64,000 nt of DNA, taken from assembly GCA_964023205.1 (NCBI GenBank), contig OZ026843.1, positions 10,583,093 to 10,647,092 on the forward strand. Direction: 5' to 3'. Shown piece after piece: positions 51,801-64,000 of this stretch. The notes beneath the pieces are model-generated. The model saw nothing but the letters and a program-made list of their open reading frames with translations. It ran no database searches and had not been told where the DNA came from. Each line of letters begins with the position of its first letter. Within the stretch, counting starts at the first letter, position 1. Position numbers and translations under genes: made by a program. This stretch comes from Lutraria lutraria. Its lineage: Eukaryota; Mollusca; Bivalvia; Venerida; Mactridae.

Positions 51801-54800
51801 ACTGGAGAAAGCATGACCGGACAACCTGGGGGGGACATGGTCTCGGACTGGAGAATGCATGACCGGGCAACCGGGGAGGGGGGAACATGGTCTCGGACTG
51901 GAGAATGCATGACCGGGCAACCGGGGAGGGGGGAACATGGTCTCGGACTGGAGAAAGCATGACCGGGCAACCTGGGGGGGACATGGTCTCGGACTGGAGA
52001 ATGCATGACCGGACAACCGGGGAGTGGGGAACATGGTCTCGGACTGGAGAAAGCATGACCGGACAACCTGGGGGGGACATGGTCTCGGACTGGAGAATGC
52101 ATGACCGGGCAACCTGGGGGGGACATGGTCTCGGACTGGAGAATGCATGACCGGGCAACCTGGGGGGGACATGGTCTCGGACTGGAGAATGCATGACCGG
52201 ACAACTTGGGGAGGACATGGTCTCGGACTGGAGAAAGCATGACCGGGCAACCGGGGAGGGGGGAACATGGTCTCGGACTGGAGAATGCATGACCGGGCAA
52301 CCGGGGAGGGGGGAACATGGTCTCGGACTGGAGAAAGCATGACCGGACAACCTGGGGAGGACATGGTCTCGGACTGGAGAAAGCTTGACCGGACAACCTG
52401 GGGAGGACTTGGTCTCGGACTGGAGAATGCATGACCGGACAACCTGGGGGGGACATGGTCTCGGACTGGAGAATGCATGACCGGGCAACCGGGGAGGGGG
52501 GAACATGGTCTCGGACTGGAGAATGCATGACCGGGCAACCGGGGAGGGGGGAACATGGTCTCGGACTGGAGAAAGCATGACCGGGCAACCTGGGGGGGAC
52601 ATGGTCTGGGACTGGAGAATGCATGACCGGACAACTTGGGGAGGACATGGTCTCGGACTGGAGAATGCATGACCGGGCAACCGGGGAGGGGGGGACATGG
52701 TCTCGGACTGGAGAATGCATGACCGGGCAACCGGGGAGTGGGGAACATGGTCTCGGACTGGAGAAAGCATGACCGGACAACCTAGGGGGGACATGGTCTC
52801 GGACTGGAGAAAGCATGACCGGGCAACCTGGGGGGGACATGGTCTCGGACTGGAGAATGCATGACCGGACAACCGGGGAGTGGGGAACATGGTCTCGGAC
52901 TGGAGAAAGCATGACCGGACAACCTGGGGGGGACATGGTCTCGGACTGGAGAATGCATGACCGGGCAACCTGGGGGGGACATGGTCTCGGACTGGAGAAT
53001 GCATGACCGGACAACTTGGGGAGGACATGGTCTCGGACTGGAGAAAGCATGACCGGGCAACCGGGGAGGGGGGAACATGGTCTCGGACTGGAGAATGCAT
53101 GACCGGGCAACCGGGGAGGGGGGAACATGGTCTCGGACTGGAGAATGCATGACCGGACAACCTGGGGGGGACATGGTCTCGGACTGGAGAATGCATGACC
53201 GGGCAACCTGGGGGGGACATGGTCTCGGACTGGAGAATGCATGACCGGACAACTTGGGTAGGACATGGTCTCGGACTGGAGAAAGCATGACCGGACAACC
53301 TGGGGAGGACATGGTCTCGGACTGGAGAATGCATGACCGGGCAACCGGGGAGGGGGGAACATGGTCTCGGACTGGAGAATGCATGACCGGGCAACCGGGG
53401 AGGGGGGAACATGGTCTCGGACTGGAGAAAGCATGACCGGACAACCTGGGGGGGACATGGTCTCGGACTGGAGAATGCATGACCGGGCAACCTGGGGGGG
53501 ACATGGTCTCGGACTGGAGAATGCATGACCGGGCAACCGGGGAGGGGGGAACATGGTCTCGGACTGGAGAATGCATGACCGGACAACCTGGGGGGGACAT
53601 GGTCTCGGACTGGATAATGCATGACCGGGCAACCTGGGGGGGACATGGTCTCGGACTGGAGAAAGCATGACCGGACAACCTGGGGAGGACATGGTCTCGG
53701 ACTGGAGAATGCATGACCGGGCAACCTGGGGGGGACATGGTCTCGGACTGGAGAAAGCATGACCGGACAACCTGGGGGGGACATGGTCTCGGACTGGAGA
53801 ATGCATGACCGGGCAACCGGGGCGTGGGGAACATGGTCTCGGACTGGAGAAAGCATGACCGGACAACCTGGGGGGGACATGGTCTCGGACTGGAGAAAGC
53901 ATGACCGGACAACCTGGGGGGGACATGGTCTCGGACTGGAGAATGCATGACCGGGCAACCGGGGAGGGGGGAACATGGTCTCGGACTGGAGAAAGCATGA
54001 CCGGACAACCTGGGGGGAACATGGTCTCGGACTGGAGAAAGCATGACCGGGCAATCTGGGGGGGACATGGTCTCGGACTGGAGAATGCATGACCGGGCAA
54101 CCTGGGGGGACATGGTCTCGGACTGGAGAAAGCTTGACCGGACAACCTGGGGAGGACTTGGTCTCGGACTGGAGAATGCATGACCGGACAACCTGGGGGG
54201 GACATGGTCTCGGACTGGAGAATGCATGACCGGGCAACCGGGGAGGGGGGAACATGGTCTCGGACTGGAGAATGCATGACCGGGCAACCGGGGAGGGGGG
54301 AACATGGTCTCGGACTGGAGAAAGCATGACCGGGCAACCTGGGGAGGACATGGTCTGGGACTGGAGAATGCATGACCGGACAACTTGGGGAGGACATGGT
54401 CTCGGACTGGAGAATGCATGACCGGGCAACCGGGGAGGGGGGGACATGGTCTCGGACTGGAGAAAGCATGACCGGACAACCTAGGGGGGACATGGTCTCG
54501 GACTGGAGAATGCATGACCGGACAACCTGGGGAGGACATGGTCTCGGACTGGAGAATGCATGACCGGGCAACCGGGGAGTGGGGAACATGGTCTCGGACT
54601 GGAGAAAGCATGACCGGACAACCTGGGGAGGACATGGTCTCGGACTGGAGAATGCATGACCGGGCAACCGGGGAGGACATGGTCTCGGACTGGAGAATGC
54701 ATGACCGGACAACCTGGGGAGGACATGGTCTCGGACTGGAGAATGCATGACCGGGCAACCGGGGAGGACATGGTCTCGGACTGGAGAATGCATGACCGGA

Positions 54801-57800
54801 CAACCTGGGGGGGACATGGTCTCGGACTGGAGAATGCATGACCGGACAACCTGGGGAGGACATGGTCTCGGACTGGAGAATGCATGACCGGGCAACCGGG
54901 GAGGGGGGAACATGGTCTCGGACTGGAGAAAGCATGACCGGGCAACCTGGGGGGGACATGGTCTCGGACTGGAGAATGCATGACCGGACAACCGGGGAGT
55001 GGGGAACATGGTCTCGGACTGGAGAAAGCATGACCGGACAACCTGGGGGGGACATGGTCTCGGACTGGAGAATGCATGACCGGGCAACCTGGGGGGGACA
55101 TGGTCTCGGACTGGAGAATGCATGACCGGACAACTTGGGGAGGACATGGTCTCGGACTGGAGAAAGCATGACCGGGCAACCGGGGAGGGGGGAACATGGT
55201 CTCGGACTGGAGAATGCATGACCGGGCAACCGGGGAGGGGGGAACATGGTCTCGGACTGGAGAATGCATGACCGGACAACCTGGGGGGGACATGGTCTCG
55301 GACTGGAGAATGCATGACCGGGCAACCTGGGGGGGACATGGTCTCGGACTGGAGAATGCATGACCGGACAACTTGGGGAGGACATGGTCTCGGACTGGAG
55401 AAAGCATGACCGGGCAACCGGGGAGGGGGGAACATGGTCTCGGACTGGAGAATGCATGACCGGGCAACCGGGGAGGGGGGAACATGGTCTCGGACTGGAG
55501 AATGCATGACCGGACAACCTGGGGGGGACATGGTCTCGGACTGGAGAATGCATGACCGGGCAACCGGGGAGGGGGGAACATGGTCTCGGACTGGAGAAAG
55601 CATGACAGGACAACTTGGGTAGGACATGGTCTCGGACTGGAGAAAGCATGACCGGACAACCTGGGGAGGACATGGTCTCGGACTGGAGAATGCATGACCG
55701 GGCAACCGGGGAGGGGGGAACATGGTCTCGGACTGGAGAATGCATGACCGGGCAACCGGGGAGGGGGGAACATGGTCTCGGACTGGAGAAAGCATGACCG
55801 GACAACCTGGGGGGGACATGGTCTCGGACTGGAGAATGCATGACCGGGCAACCTGGGGGGGACATGGTCTCGGACTGGAGAATGCATGACCGGGCAACCG
55901 GGGAGGGGGGAACATGGTCTCGGACTGGAGAATGCATGACCGGACAACCTGGGGGGGACATGGTCTCGGACTGGAGAATGCATGACCGGGCAACCTGGGG
56001 GGGACATGGTCTCGGACTGGAGAAAGCATGACCGGACAACCTGGGGAGGACATGGTCTCGGACTGGAGAATGCATGACCGGGCAACCTGGGGGGGACATG
56101 GTCTCGGACTGGAGAAAGCATGACCGGACAACCTGGGGGGGACATGGTCTCGGACTGGAGAATGCATGACCGGGCAACCGGGGCGTGGGGAACATGGTCT
56201 CGGACTGGAGAAAGCATGACCGGACAACCTGGGGGGGACATGGTCTCGGACTGGAGAAAGCATGACCGGACAACCTGGGGGGGACATGGTCTCGGACTGG
56301 AGAATGCATGACCGGGCAACCGGGGAGGGGGGAACATGGTCTCGGACTGGAGAAAGCATGACCGGACAACCTGGGGGGGACATGGTCTCGGACTGGAGAA
56401 AGCTTGACCGGACAACCTGGGGAGGACTTGGTCTCGGACTGGAGAATGCATGACCGGACAACCTGGGGGGGACATGGTCTCGGACTGGAGAATGCATGAC
56501 CGGGCAACCGGGGAGGGGGGAACATGGTCTCGGACTGGAGAATGCATGACCGGGCAACCGGGGAGGGGGGAACATGGTCTCGGACTGGAGAAAGCATGAC
56601 CGGGCAACCTGGGGGGGACATGGTCTGGGACTGGAGAATGCATGACCGGACAACTTGGGGAGGACATGGTCTCGGACTGGAGAATGCATGACCGGGCAAC
56701 CGGGGAGGGGGGGACATGGTCTCGGACTGGAGAATGCATGACCGGGCAACCGGGGAGTGGGGAACATGGTCTCGGACTGGAGAAAGCATGACCGGACAAC
56801 CTAGGGGGGACATGGTCTCGGACTGGAGAAAGCATGACCGGGCAACCTGGGGGGGACATGGTCTCGGACTGGAGAATGCATGACCGGACAACCGGGGAGT
56901 GGGGAACATGGTCTCGGACTGGAGAAAGCATGACCGGACAACCTGGGGGGGACATGGTCTCGGACTGGAGAATGCATGACCGGGCAACCTGGGGGGGACA
57001 TGGTCTCGGACTGGAGAATGCATGACCGGACAACTTGGGGAGGACATGGTCTCGGACTGGAGAAAGCATGACCGGGCAACCGGGGAGGGGGGAACATGGT
57101 CTCGGACTGGAGAATGCATGACCGGGCAACCGGGGAGGGGGGAACATGGTCTCGGACTGGAGAATGCATGACCGGACAACCTGGGGGGGACATGGTCTCG
57201 GACTGGAGAATGCATGACCGGGCAACCTGGGGGGGACATGGTCTCGGACTGGAGAATGCATGACCGGACAACTTGGGTAGGACATGGTCTCGGACTGGAG
57301 AAAGCATGACCGGACAACCTGGGGAGGACATGGTCTCGGACTGGAGAATGCATGACCGGGCAACCGGGGAGGGGGGAACATGGTCTCGGACTGGAGAATG
57401 CATGACCGGGCAACCGGGGAGGGGGGAACATGGTCTCGGACTGGAGAAAGCATGACCGGACAACCTGGGGGGGACATGGTCTCGGACTGGAGAATGCATG
57501 ACCGGGCAACCTGGGGGGGACATGGTCTCGGACTGGAGAATGCATGACCGGGCAACCGGGGAGGGGGGAACATGGTCTCGGACTGGAGAATGCATGACCG
57601 GACAACCTGGGGGGGACATGGTCTCGGACTGGATAATGCATGACCGGGCAACCTGGGGGGGACATGGTCTCGGACTGGAGAAAGCATGACCGGACAACCT
57701 GGGGAGGACATGGTCTCGGACTGGAGAATGCATGACCGGGCAACCTGGGGGGGACATGGTCTCGGACTGGAGAAAGCATGACCGGACAACCTGGGGGGGA

Positions 57801-60800
57801 CATGGTCTCGGACTGGAGAATGCATGACCGGGCAACCGGGGCGTGGGGAACATGGTCTCGGACTGGAGAAAGCATGACCGGACAACCTGGGGGGGACATG
57901 GTCTCGGACTGGAGAAAGCATGACCGGACAACCTGGGGGGGACATGGTCTCGGACTGGAGAATGCATGACCGGGCAACCGGGGAGGGGGGAACATGGTCT
58001 CGGACTGGAGAAAGCATGACCGGACAACCTGGGGGGAACATGGTCTCGGACTGGAGAAAGCATGACCGGGCAATCTGGGGGGGACATGGTCTCGGACTGG
58101 AGAATGCATGACCGGGCAACCTGGGGGGGACATGGTCTCGGACTGGAGAAAGCTTGACCGGACAACCTGGGGAGGACTTGGTCTCGGACTGGAGAATGCA
58201 TGACCGGACAACCTGGGGGGGACATGGTCTCGGACTGGAGAATGCATGACCGGGCAACCGGGGAGGGGGGAACATGGTCTCGGACTGGAGAATGCATGAC
58301 CGGGCAACCGGGGAGGGGGGAACATGGTCTCGGACTGGAGAAAGCATGACCGGGCAACCTGGGGAGGACATGGTCTGGGACTGGAGAATGCATGACCGGA
58401 CAACTTGGGGAGGACATGGTCTCGGACTGGAGAATGCATGACCGGGCAACCGGGGAGGACATGGTCTCGGACTGGAGAATGCATGACCGGACAACCTGGG
58501 GGGGACATGGTCTCGGACTGGAGAATGCATGACCGGACAACCTGGGGAGGACATGGTCTCGGACTGGAGAATGCATGACCGGACAACCTGGGGAGGACAT
58601 GGTCTCGGACTGGAGAATGCATGACCGGGCAACCGGGGAGGGGGGAACATGGTCTCGGACTGGAGAATGCATGACCGGACAACCTGGGGAGGACATGGTC
58701 TCGGACTGGAGAATGCATGACCGGGCAACCGGGGAGGGGGGGACATGGTCTCGGACTGGAGAATGCATGACCGGACAACCTGGGGGGGACATGATCCCGG
58801 ACTGGAGAATGCATGACCGGACAACCTGGGGAGGACATGGTCTCGGACTGGAGAATGCATGACCGGGCAACCGGGGAGGGGGGAACATGGTCTCGGACTG
58901 GAGAATGCATGACCGGACAACCTGGGGGGACATGGTCCCGGACTGGAGAATGCATGACCGGACAACCTGGGGAGGACATGGTCTCGGACTGGAGAATGCA
59001 TGACCGGGCAACCGGGGAGGGGGGAACATGGTCTCGGACTGGAGAAAGCATGACCGGACAACCTGGGGGGACATGGTCTCGGACTGGAGAATGCATGACC
59101 GGGCAACCGGGGCGTGGGGAACATGGTCTCGGACTGGAGAAAGCATGACCGGACAACCTGGGGGGGACATGGTCTCGGACTGGAGAAAGCATGACCGGAC
59201 AACCTGGGGGGAACATGGTCTCGGACTGGAGAAAGCATGACCGGGCAATCTGGGGGGGACATGGTCTCGGACTGGAGAATGCATGACCGGACAACCGGGG
59301 AGTGGGGAACATGGTCTCGGACTGGAGAAAGCATGACCGGACAACCTGGGGGGGACATGGTCTCGGACTGGAGAATGCATGACCGGGCAACCTGGGGGGG
59401 ACATGGTCTCGGACTGGAGAATGCATGACCGGACAACTTGGGGAGGACATGGTCTCGGACTGGAGAAAGCATGACCGGGCAACCGGGGAGGGGGGAACAT
59501 GGTCTCGGACTGGAGAATGCATGACCGGGCAACCGGGGAGGGGGGAACATGGTCTCGGACTGGAGAATGCATGACCGGGCAACCGGGGAGGGGGGAACAT
59601 GGTCTCGGACTGGAGAAAGCATGACCGGACAACCTGGGGGGGACATGGTCTCGGACTGGAGAATGCATGACCGGGCAACCTGGGGAGGACATGGTCTCGG
59701 ACTGGAGAATGCATGACCGGACAACCTGGGGGGGACATGGTCTCGGACTGGAGAAAGCATGACCGGACAACCTGGGGGGGACATGGTCTCGGACTGGAGA
59801 ATGCATGACCGGGCAACCGGGGCGTGGGGAACATGGTCTCGGACTGGAGAAAGCATGACCGGACAACTTGGGGAGGACATGGTCTCGGACTGGAGAAAGC
59901 ATGACCGGACAACCTGGGGAGGACATGGTCTCGGACTGGAGAATGCATGACCGGGCAACCGGGGAGGGGGGAACATGGTCTCGGACTGGAGAATGCATGA
60001 CCGGGCAACCGGGGAGGGGGGAACATGGTCTCGGACTGGAGAAAGCATGACCGGGCAACCTGGGGGGGACATGGTCTCGGACTGGAGAATGCATGACCGG
60101 ACAACCGGGGAGTGGGGAACATGGTCTCGGACTGGAGAAAGCATGACCGGACAACCTGGGGGGGACATGGTCTCGGACTGGAGAATGCATGACCGGGCAA
60201 CCGGGGAGGGGGGAACATGGTCTCGGACTGGAGAATGCATGACCGGACAACCTGGGGGGGACATGGTCTCGGACTGGAGAATGCATGACCGGGCAACCTG
60301 GGGGGGACATGGTCTCGGACTGGAGAAAGCATGACCGGACAACCTGGGGAGGACATGGTCTCGGACTGGAGAATGCATGACCGGGCAACCTGGGGGGGAC
60401 ATGGTCTCGGACTGGAGAAAGCATGACCGGACAACCTGGGGGGGACATGGTCTCGGACTGGAGAATGCATGACCGGGCAACCGGGGCGTGGGGAACATGG
60501 TCTCGGACTGGAGAAAGCATGACCGGACAACCTGGGGGGGACATGGTCTCGGACTGGAGAAAGCATGACCGGACAAGCTGGGGGGGACATGGTCTCGGAC
60601 TGGAGAATGCATGACCGGGCAACCGGGGAGGGGGGAACATGGTCTCGGACTGGAGAAAGCATGACCGGACAACCTGGGGGGAACATGGTCTCGGACTGGA
60701 GAAAGCATGACCGGGCAATCTGGGGGGGACATGGTCTCGGACTGGAGAATGCATGACCGGGCAACCTGGGGGGGACATGGTCTCGGACTGGAGAAAGCTT

Positions 60801-63800
60801 GACCGGACAACCTGGGGAGGACTTGGTCTCGGACTGGAGAATGCATGACCGGACAACCTGGGGGGGACATGGTCTCGGACTGGAGAATGCATGACCGGGC
60901 AACCGGGGAGGGGGGAACATGGTCTCGGACTGGAGAATGCATGACCGGGCAACCGGGGAGGGGGGAACATGGTCTCGGACTGGAGAAAGCATGACCGGGC
61001 AACCTGGGGGGGACATGGTCTGGGACTGGAGAATGCATGACCGGACAACTTGGGGAGGACATGGTCTCGGACTGGAGAATGCATGACCGGGCAACCGGGG
61101 AGGGGGGGACATGGTCTCGGACTGGAGAATGCATGACCGGGCAACCGGGGAGTGGGGAACATGGTCTCGGACTGGAGAAAGCATGACCGGACAACCTAGG
61201 GGGGACATGGTCTCGGACTGGAGAAAGCATGACCGGGCAACCTGGGGGGGACATGGTCTCGGACTGGAGAATGCATGACCGGACAACCGGGGAGTGGGGA
61301 ACATGGTCTCGGACTGGAGAAAGCATGACCGGACAACCTGGGGGGGACATGGTCTCGGACTGGAGAATGCATGACCGGGCAACCTGGGGGGGACATGGTC
61401 TCGGACTGGAGAATGCATGACCGGACAACTTGGGGAGGACATGGTCTCGGACTGGAGAAAGCATGACCGGGCAACCGGGGAGGGGGGAACATGGTCTCGG
61501 ACTGGAGAATGCATGACCGGGCAACCGGGGAGGGGGGAACATGGTCTCGGACTGGAGAATGCATGACCGGACAACCTGGGGGGGACATGGTCTCGGACTG
61601 GAGAATGCATGACCGGGCAACCTGGGGGGGACATGGTCTCGGACTGGAGAATGCATGACCGGGCAACCGGGGAGGGGGGAACATGGTCTCGGACTGGAGA
61701 ATGCATGACCGGACAACCTGGGGGGGACATGGTCTCGGACTGGATAATGCATGACCGGGCAACCTGGGGGGGACATGGTCTCGGACTGGAGAAAGCATGA
61801 CCGGACAACCTGGGGAGGACATGGTCTCGGACTGGAGAATGCATGACCGGGCAACCTGGGGGGGACATGGTCTCGGACTGGAGAAAGCATGACCGGACAA
61901 CCTGGGGGGGACATGGTCTCGGACTGGAGAATGCATGACCGGGCAACCGGGGCGTGGGGAACATGGTCTCGGACTGGAGAAAGCATGACCGGACAACCTG
62001 GGGGGGACATGGTCTCGGACTGGAGAAAGCATGACCGGACAACCTGGGGGGGACATGGTCTCGGACTGGAGAATGCATGACCGGGCAACCAGGGAGGGGG
62101 GAACATGGTCTCGGACTGGAGAAAGCATGACCGGACAACCTGGGGGGAACATGGTCTCGGACTGGAGAAAGCATGACCGGGCAATCTGGGGGGGACATGG
62201 TCTCGGACTGGAGAATGCATGACCGGGCAACCTGGGGGGGACATGGTCTCGGACTGGAGAAAGCTTGACCGGACAACCTGGGGAGGACTTGGTCTCGGAC
62301 TGGAGAATGCATGACCGGACAACCTGGGGGGGACATGGTCTCGGACTGGAGAATGCATGACCGGGCAACCGGGGAGGGGGGAACATGGTCTCGGACTGGA
62401 GAATGCATGACCGGGCAACCGGGGAGGGGGGAACATGGTCTCGGACTGGAGAAAGCATGACCGGGCAACCTGGGGAGGACATGGTCTGGGACTGGAGAAT
62501 GCATGACCGGACAACTTGGGGAGGACATGGTCTCGGACTGGAGAATGCATGACCGGGCAACCGGGGAGGGGGGGACATGGTCTCGGACTGGAGAAAGCAT
62601 GACCGGACAACCTAGGGGGGACATGGTCTCGGACTGGAGAATGCATGACCGGACAACCTGGGGAGGACATGGTCTCGGACTGGAGAATGCATGACCGGGC
62701 AACCGGGGAGTGGGGAACATGGTCTCGGACTGGAGAAAGCATGACCGGACAACCTGGGGAGGACATGGTCTCGGACTGGAGAATGCATGACCGGGCAACC
62801 GGGGAGGACATGGTCTCGGACTGGAGAATGCATGACCGGGCAACCGGGGAGGACATGGTCTCGGACTGGAGAATGCATGACCGGACAACCTGGGGAGGAC
62901 ATGGTCTCGGACTGGAGAATGCATGACCGGGCAACCGGGGAGGACATGGTCTCGGACTGGAGAATGCATGACCGGACAACCTGGGGGGGACATGGTCTCG
63001 GACTGGAGAATGCATGACCGGACAACCTGGGGAGGACATGGTCTCGGACTGGAGAATGCATGACCGGACAACCTGGGGAGGACATGGTCTCGGACTGGAG
63101 AATGCATGACCGGGCAACCGGGGAGGGGGGAACATGGTCTCGGACTGGAGAATGCATGACCGGACAACCTGGGGAGGACATGGTCTCGGACTGGAGAATG
63201 CATGACCGGGCAACCGGGGAGGGGGGGACATGGTCTCGGACTGGAGAATGCATGACCGGACAACCTGGGGGGGACATGATCCCGGACTGGAGAATGCATG
63301 ACCGGACAACCTGGGGAGGACATGGTCTCGGACTGGAGAATGCATGACCGGGCAACCGGGGAGGGGGGAACATGGTCTCGGACTGGAGAATGCATGACCG
63401 GACAACCTGGGGGGACATGGTCCCGGACTGGAGAATGCATGACCGGACAACCTGGGGAGGACATGGTCTCGGACTGGAGAATGCATGACCGGGCAACCGG
63501 GGAGGGGGGAACATGGTCTCGGACTGGAGAAAGCATGACCGGACAACCTGGGGGGACATGGTCTCGGACTGGAGAATGCATGACCGGGCAACCGGGGCGT
63601 GGGGAACATGGTCTCGGACTGGAGAAAGCATGACCGGACAACCTGGGGGGGACATGGTCTCGGACTGGAGAAAGCATGACCGGACAACCTGGGGGGAACA
63701 TGGTCTCGGACTGGAGAAAGCATGACCGGGCAATCTGGGGGGGACATGGTCTCGGACTGGAGAATGCATGACCGGACAACCGGGGAGTGGGGAACATGGT

Positions 63801-64000
63801 CTCGGACTGGAGAAAGCATGACCGGGCAACCGGGGAGGGGGGAACATGGTCTCGGACTGGAGAATGCATGACCGGGCAACCGGGGAGGGGGGAACATGGT
63901 CTCGGACTGGAGAATGCATGACCGGGCAACCGGGGAGGGGGGAACATGGTCTCGGACTGGAGAAAGCATGACCGGACAACCTGGGGGGGACATGGTCTCG
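48811..64000. repeat. giant G-rich minisatellite, 45-51 bp unit, reaching the window edge
   Basis: From about 48811 to 64000 every base belongs to a tandem array of a unit containing CATGGTCTCGGACTGGAG, then AATGCATGACCGG, then a variable G-rich end. Dividing the length by the unit size gives roughly 320 units. Main variants of the end are ACAACCTGGGGAGGA and ACAACCTGGGGGGGA (46-bp units), GCAACCGGGGAGGGGGGAA, GCAACCGGGGAGTGGGGAA and GCAACCGGGGCGTGGGGAA (50-bp units) and GCAACCGGGGAGGA (45-bp unit). A second variable site is AATGCATG versus AAAGCATG. Copies are nearly identical elsewhere, so the array is young or actively homogenised. The array is not closed within this window. Long open frames on its minus strand are by-products. 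Confidence 0.97.
52782..60800. repeat. higher-order repeats within the minisatellite (about 4.0 and 4.4 kb)
   Basis: Rare unit variants act as landmarks. The CCTAGGGGGG variant is at about 52781, 56798 and 61193. The AGCTTGACC/GGACTTGG variant is at 52382, 54131, 56401, 58151, 60796 and 62262. Landmark spacings are 4,019 bp between 52815 and 56834 and for every marker up to 57920, 2,361 bp between 53254 and 55615, 4,395 bp between 56834 and 61229, and 4,111 bp between 57498 and 61609. Blocks of 30-90 units have therefore been duplicated, some of them nested inside one another. Confidence 0.85.

Noticed and set aside
48745..63725. Many plus-strand open frames of 60-119 codons in the array
   Set aside because: Each is a few repeat units between the regular TGA stops; they are identical by duplication, not by selection on protein.
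48783..63993. Minus-strand open frames of 1,321-3,721 codons (Pro/Ser/Arg-rich repeats)
   Set aside because: They exist because the repeat unit lacks stops on that strand. Unit lengths are not multiples of three, all three frames are open over the same DNA, and there is no unique N-terminal or C-terminal domain.
48811..64000. CRISPR array
   Set aside because: The genome is eukaryotic, there are no unique spacers and no cas genes; the whole unit is repeated.

Overview
This is a window of animal nuclear DNA. It is AT-rich and intron-rich, with GT-AG introns, small exons, poly(A) signals and many short transposon relics. The gene set and the repeat types (tRNA-derived SINEs, several MITE-like families, an element beginning GAGGGCCATGATGG) suggest a lophotrochozoan, most likely a mollusc and perhaps a bivalve. 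The species call is inference. Nothing here looks bacterial: there are no operons, CRISPR arrays or insertion sequences.

Layout. 1-7340 is gene-poor and repeat-rich, but on the minus strand it holds two paralogous first coding exons (5218-5283 and 3351-3422) of an unrecognised gene whose other exons should lie further left. 7368-9986 (minus) is METTL5, the 18S rRNA m6A methyltransferase, in five exons. About 450 bp away and head-to-head, 10441-20554 (plus) is ATIC, the bifunctional enzyme for the last two steps of purine synthesis, in 19 exons. 24000-27424 (minus) is a beta-tubulin gene in three exons. 27425-35900 shows no gene, only MITEs, a tRNA-like SINE and a small tandem repeat. 35919-38490 (minus) is a four-exon homologue of the small vertebrate protein NCBP2AS2. 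40653-43644 (minus) is RBM7, an RNA-binding subunit of the NEXT complex, in three exons. 43645-48800 is mostly mobile-element debris, with a possible signal-peptide exon at 48079 and a Myb/SANT-like coding remnant at 48628-48783.

From about 48811 to the right edge (over 15 kb) the window is one uninterrupted G-rich minisatellite of 45-51 bp units with nested higher-order repeats of about 2.36, 4.02, 4.11 and 4.4 kb. Its minus strand is nearly free of stop codons in all three frames, which creates open frames of up to 3,721 codons that are almost certainly not proteins.

The genes are unrelated housekeeping genes (rRNA modification, purine synthesis, cytoskeleton, mitochondrial or small-protein biology, RNA decay). 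METTL5 and ATIC probably share a bidirectional promoter. I found no convincing new multi-gene system. The most interesting items are the higher-order minisatellite, the paired first exons, the YY1-like motifs inside a MITE's terminal repeats, and a one-base frame mismatch at ATIC exon 1.
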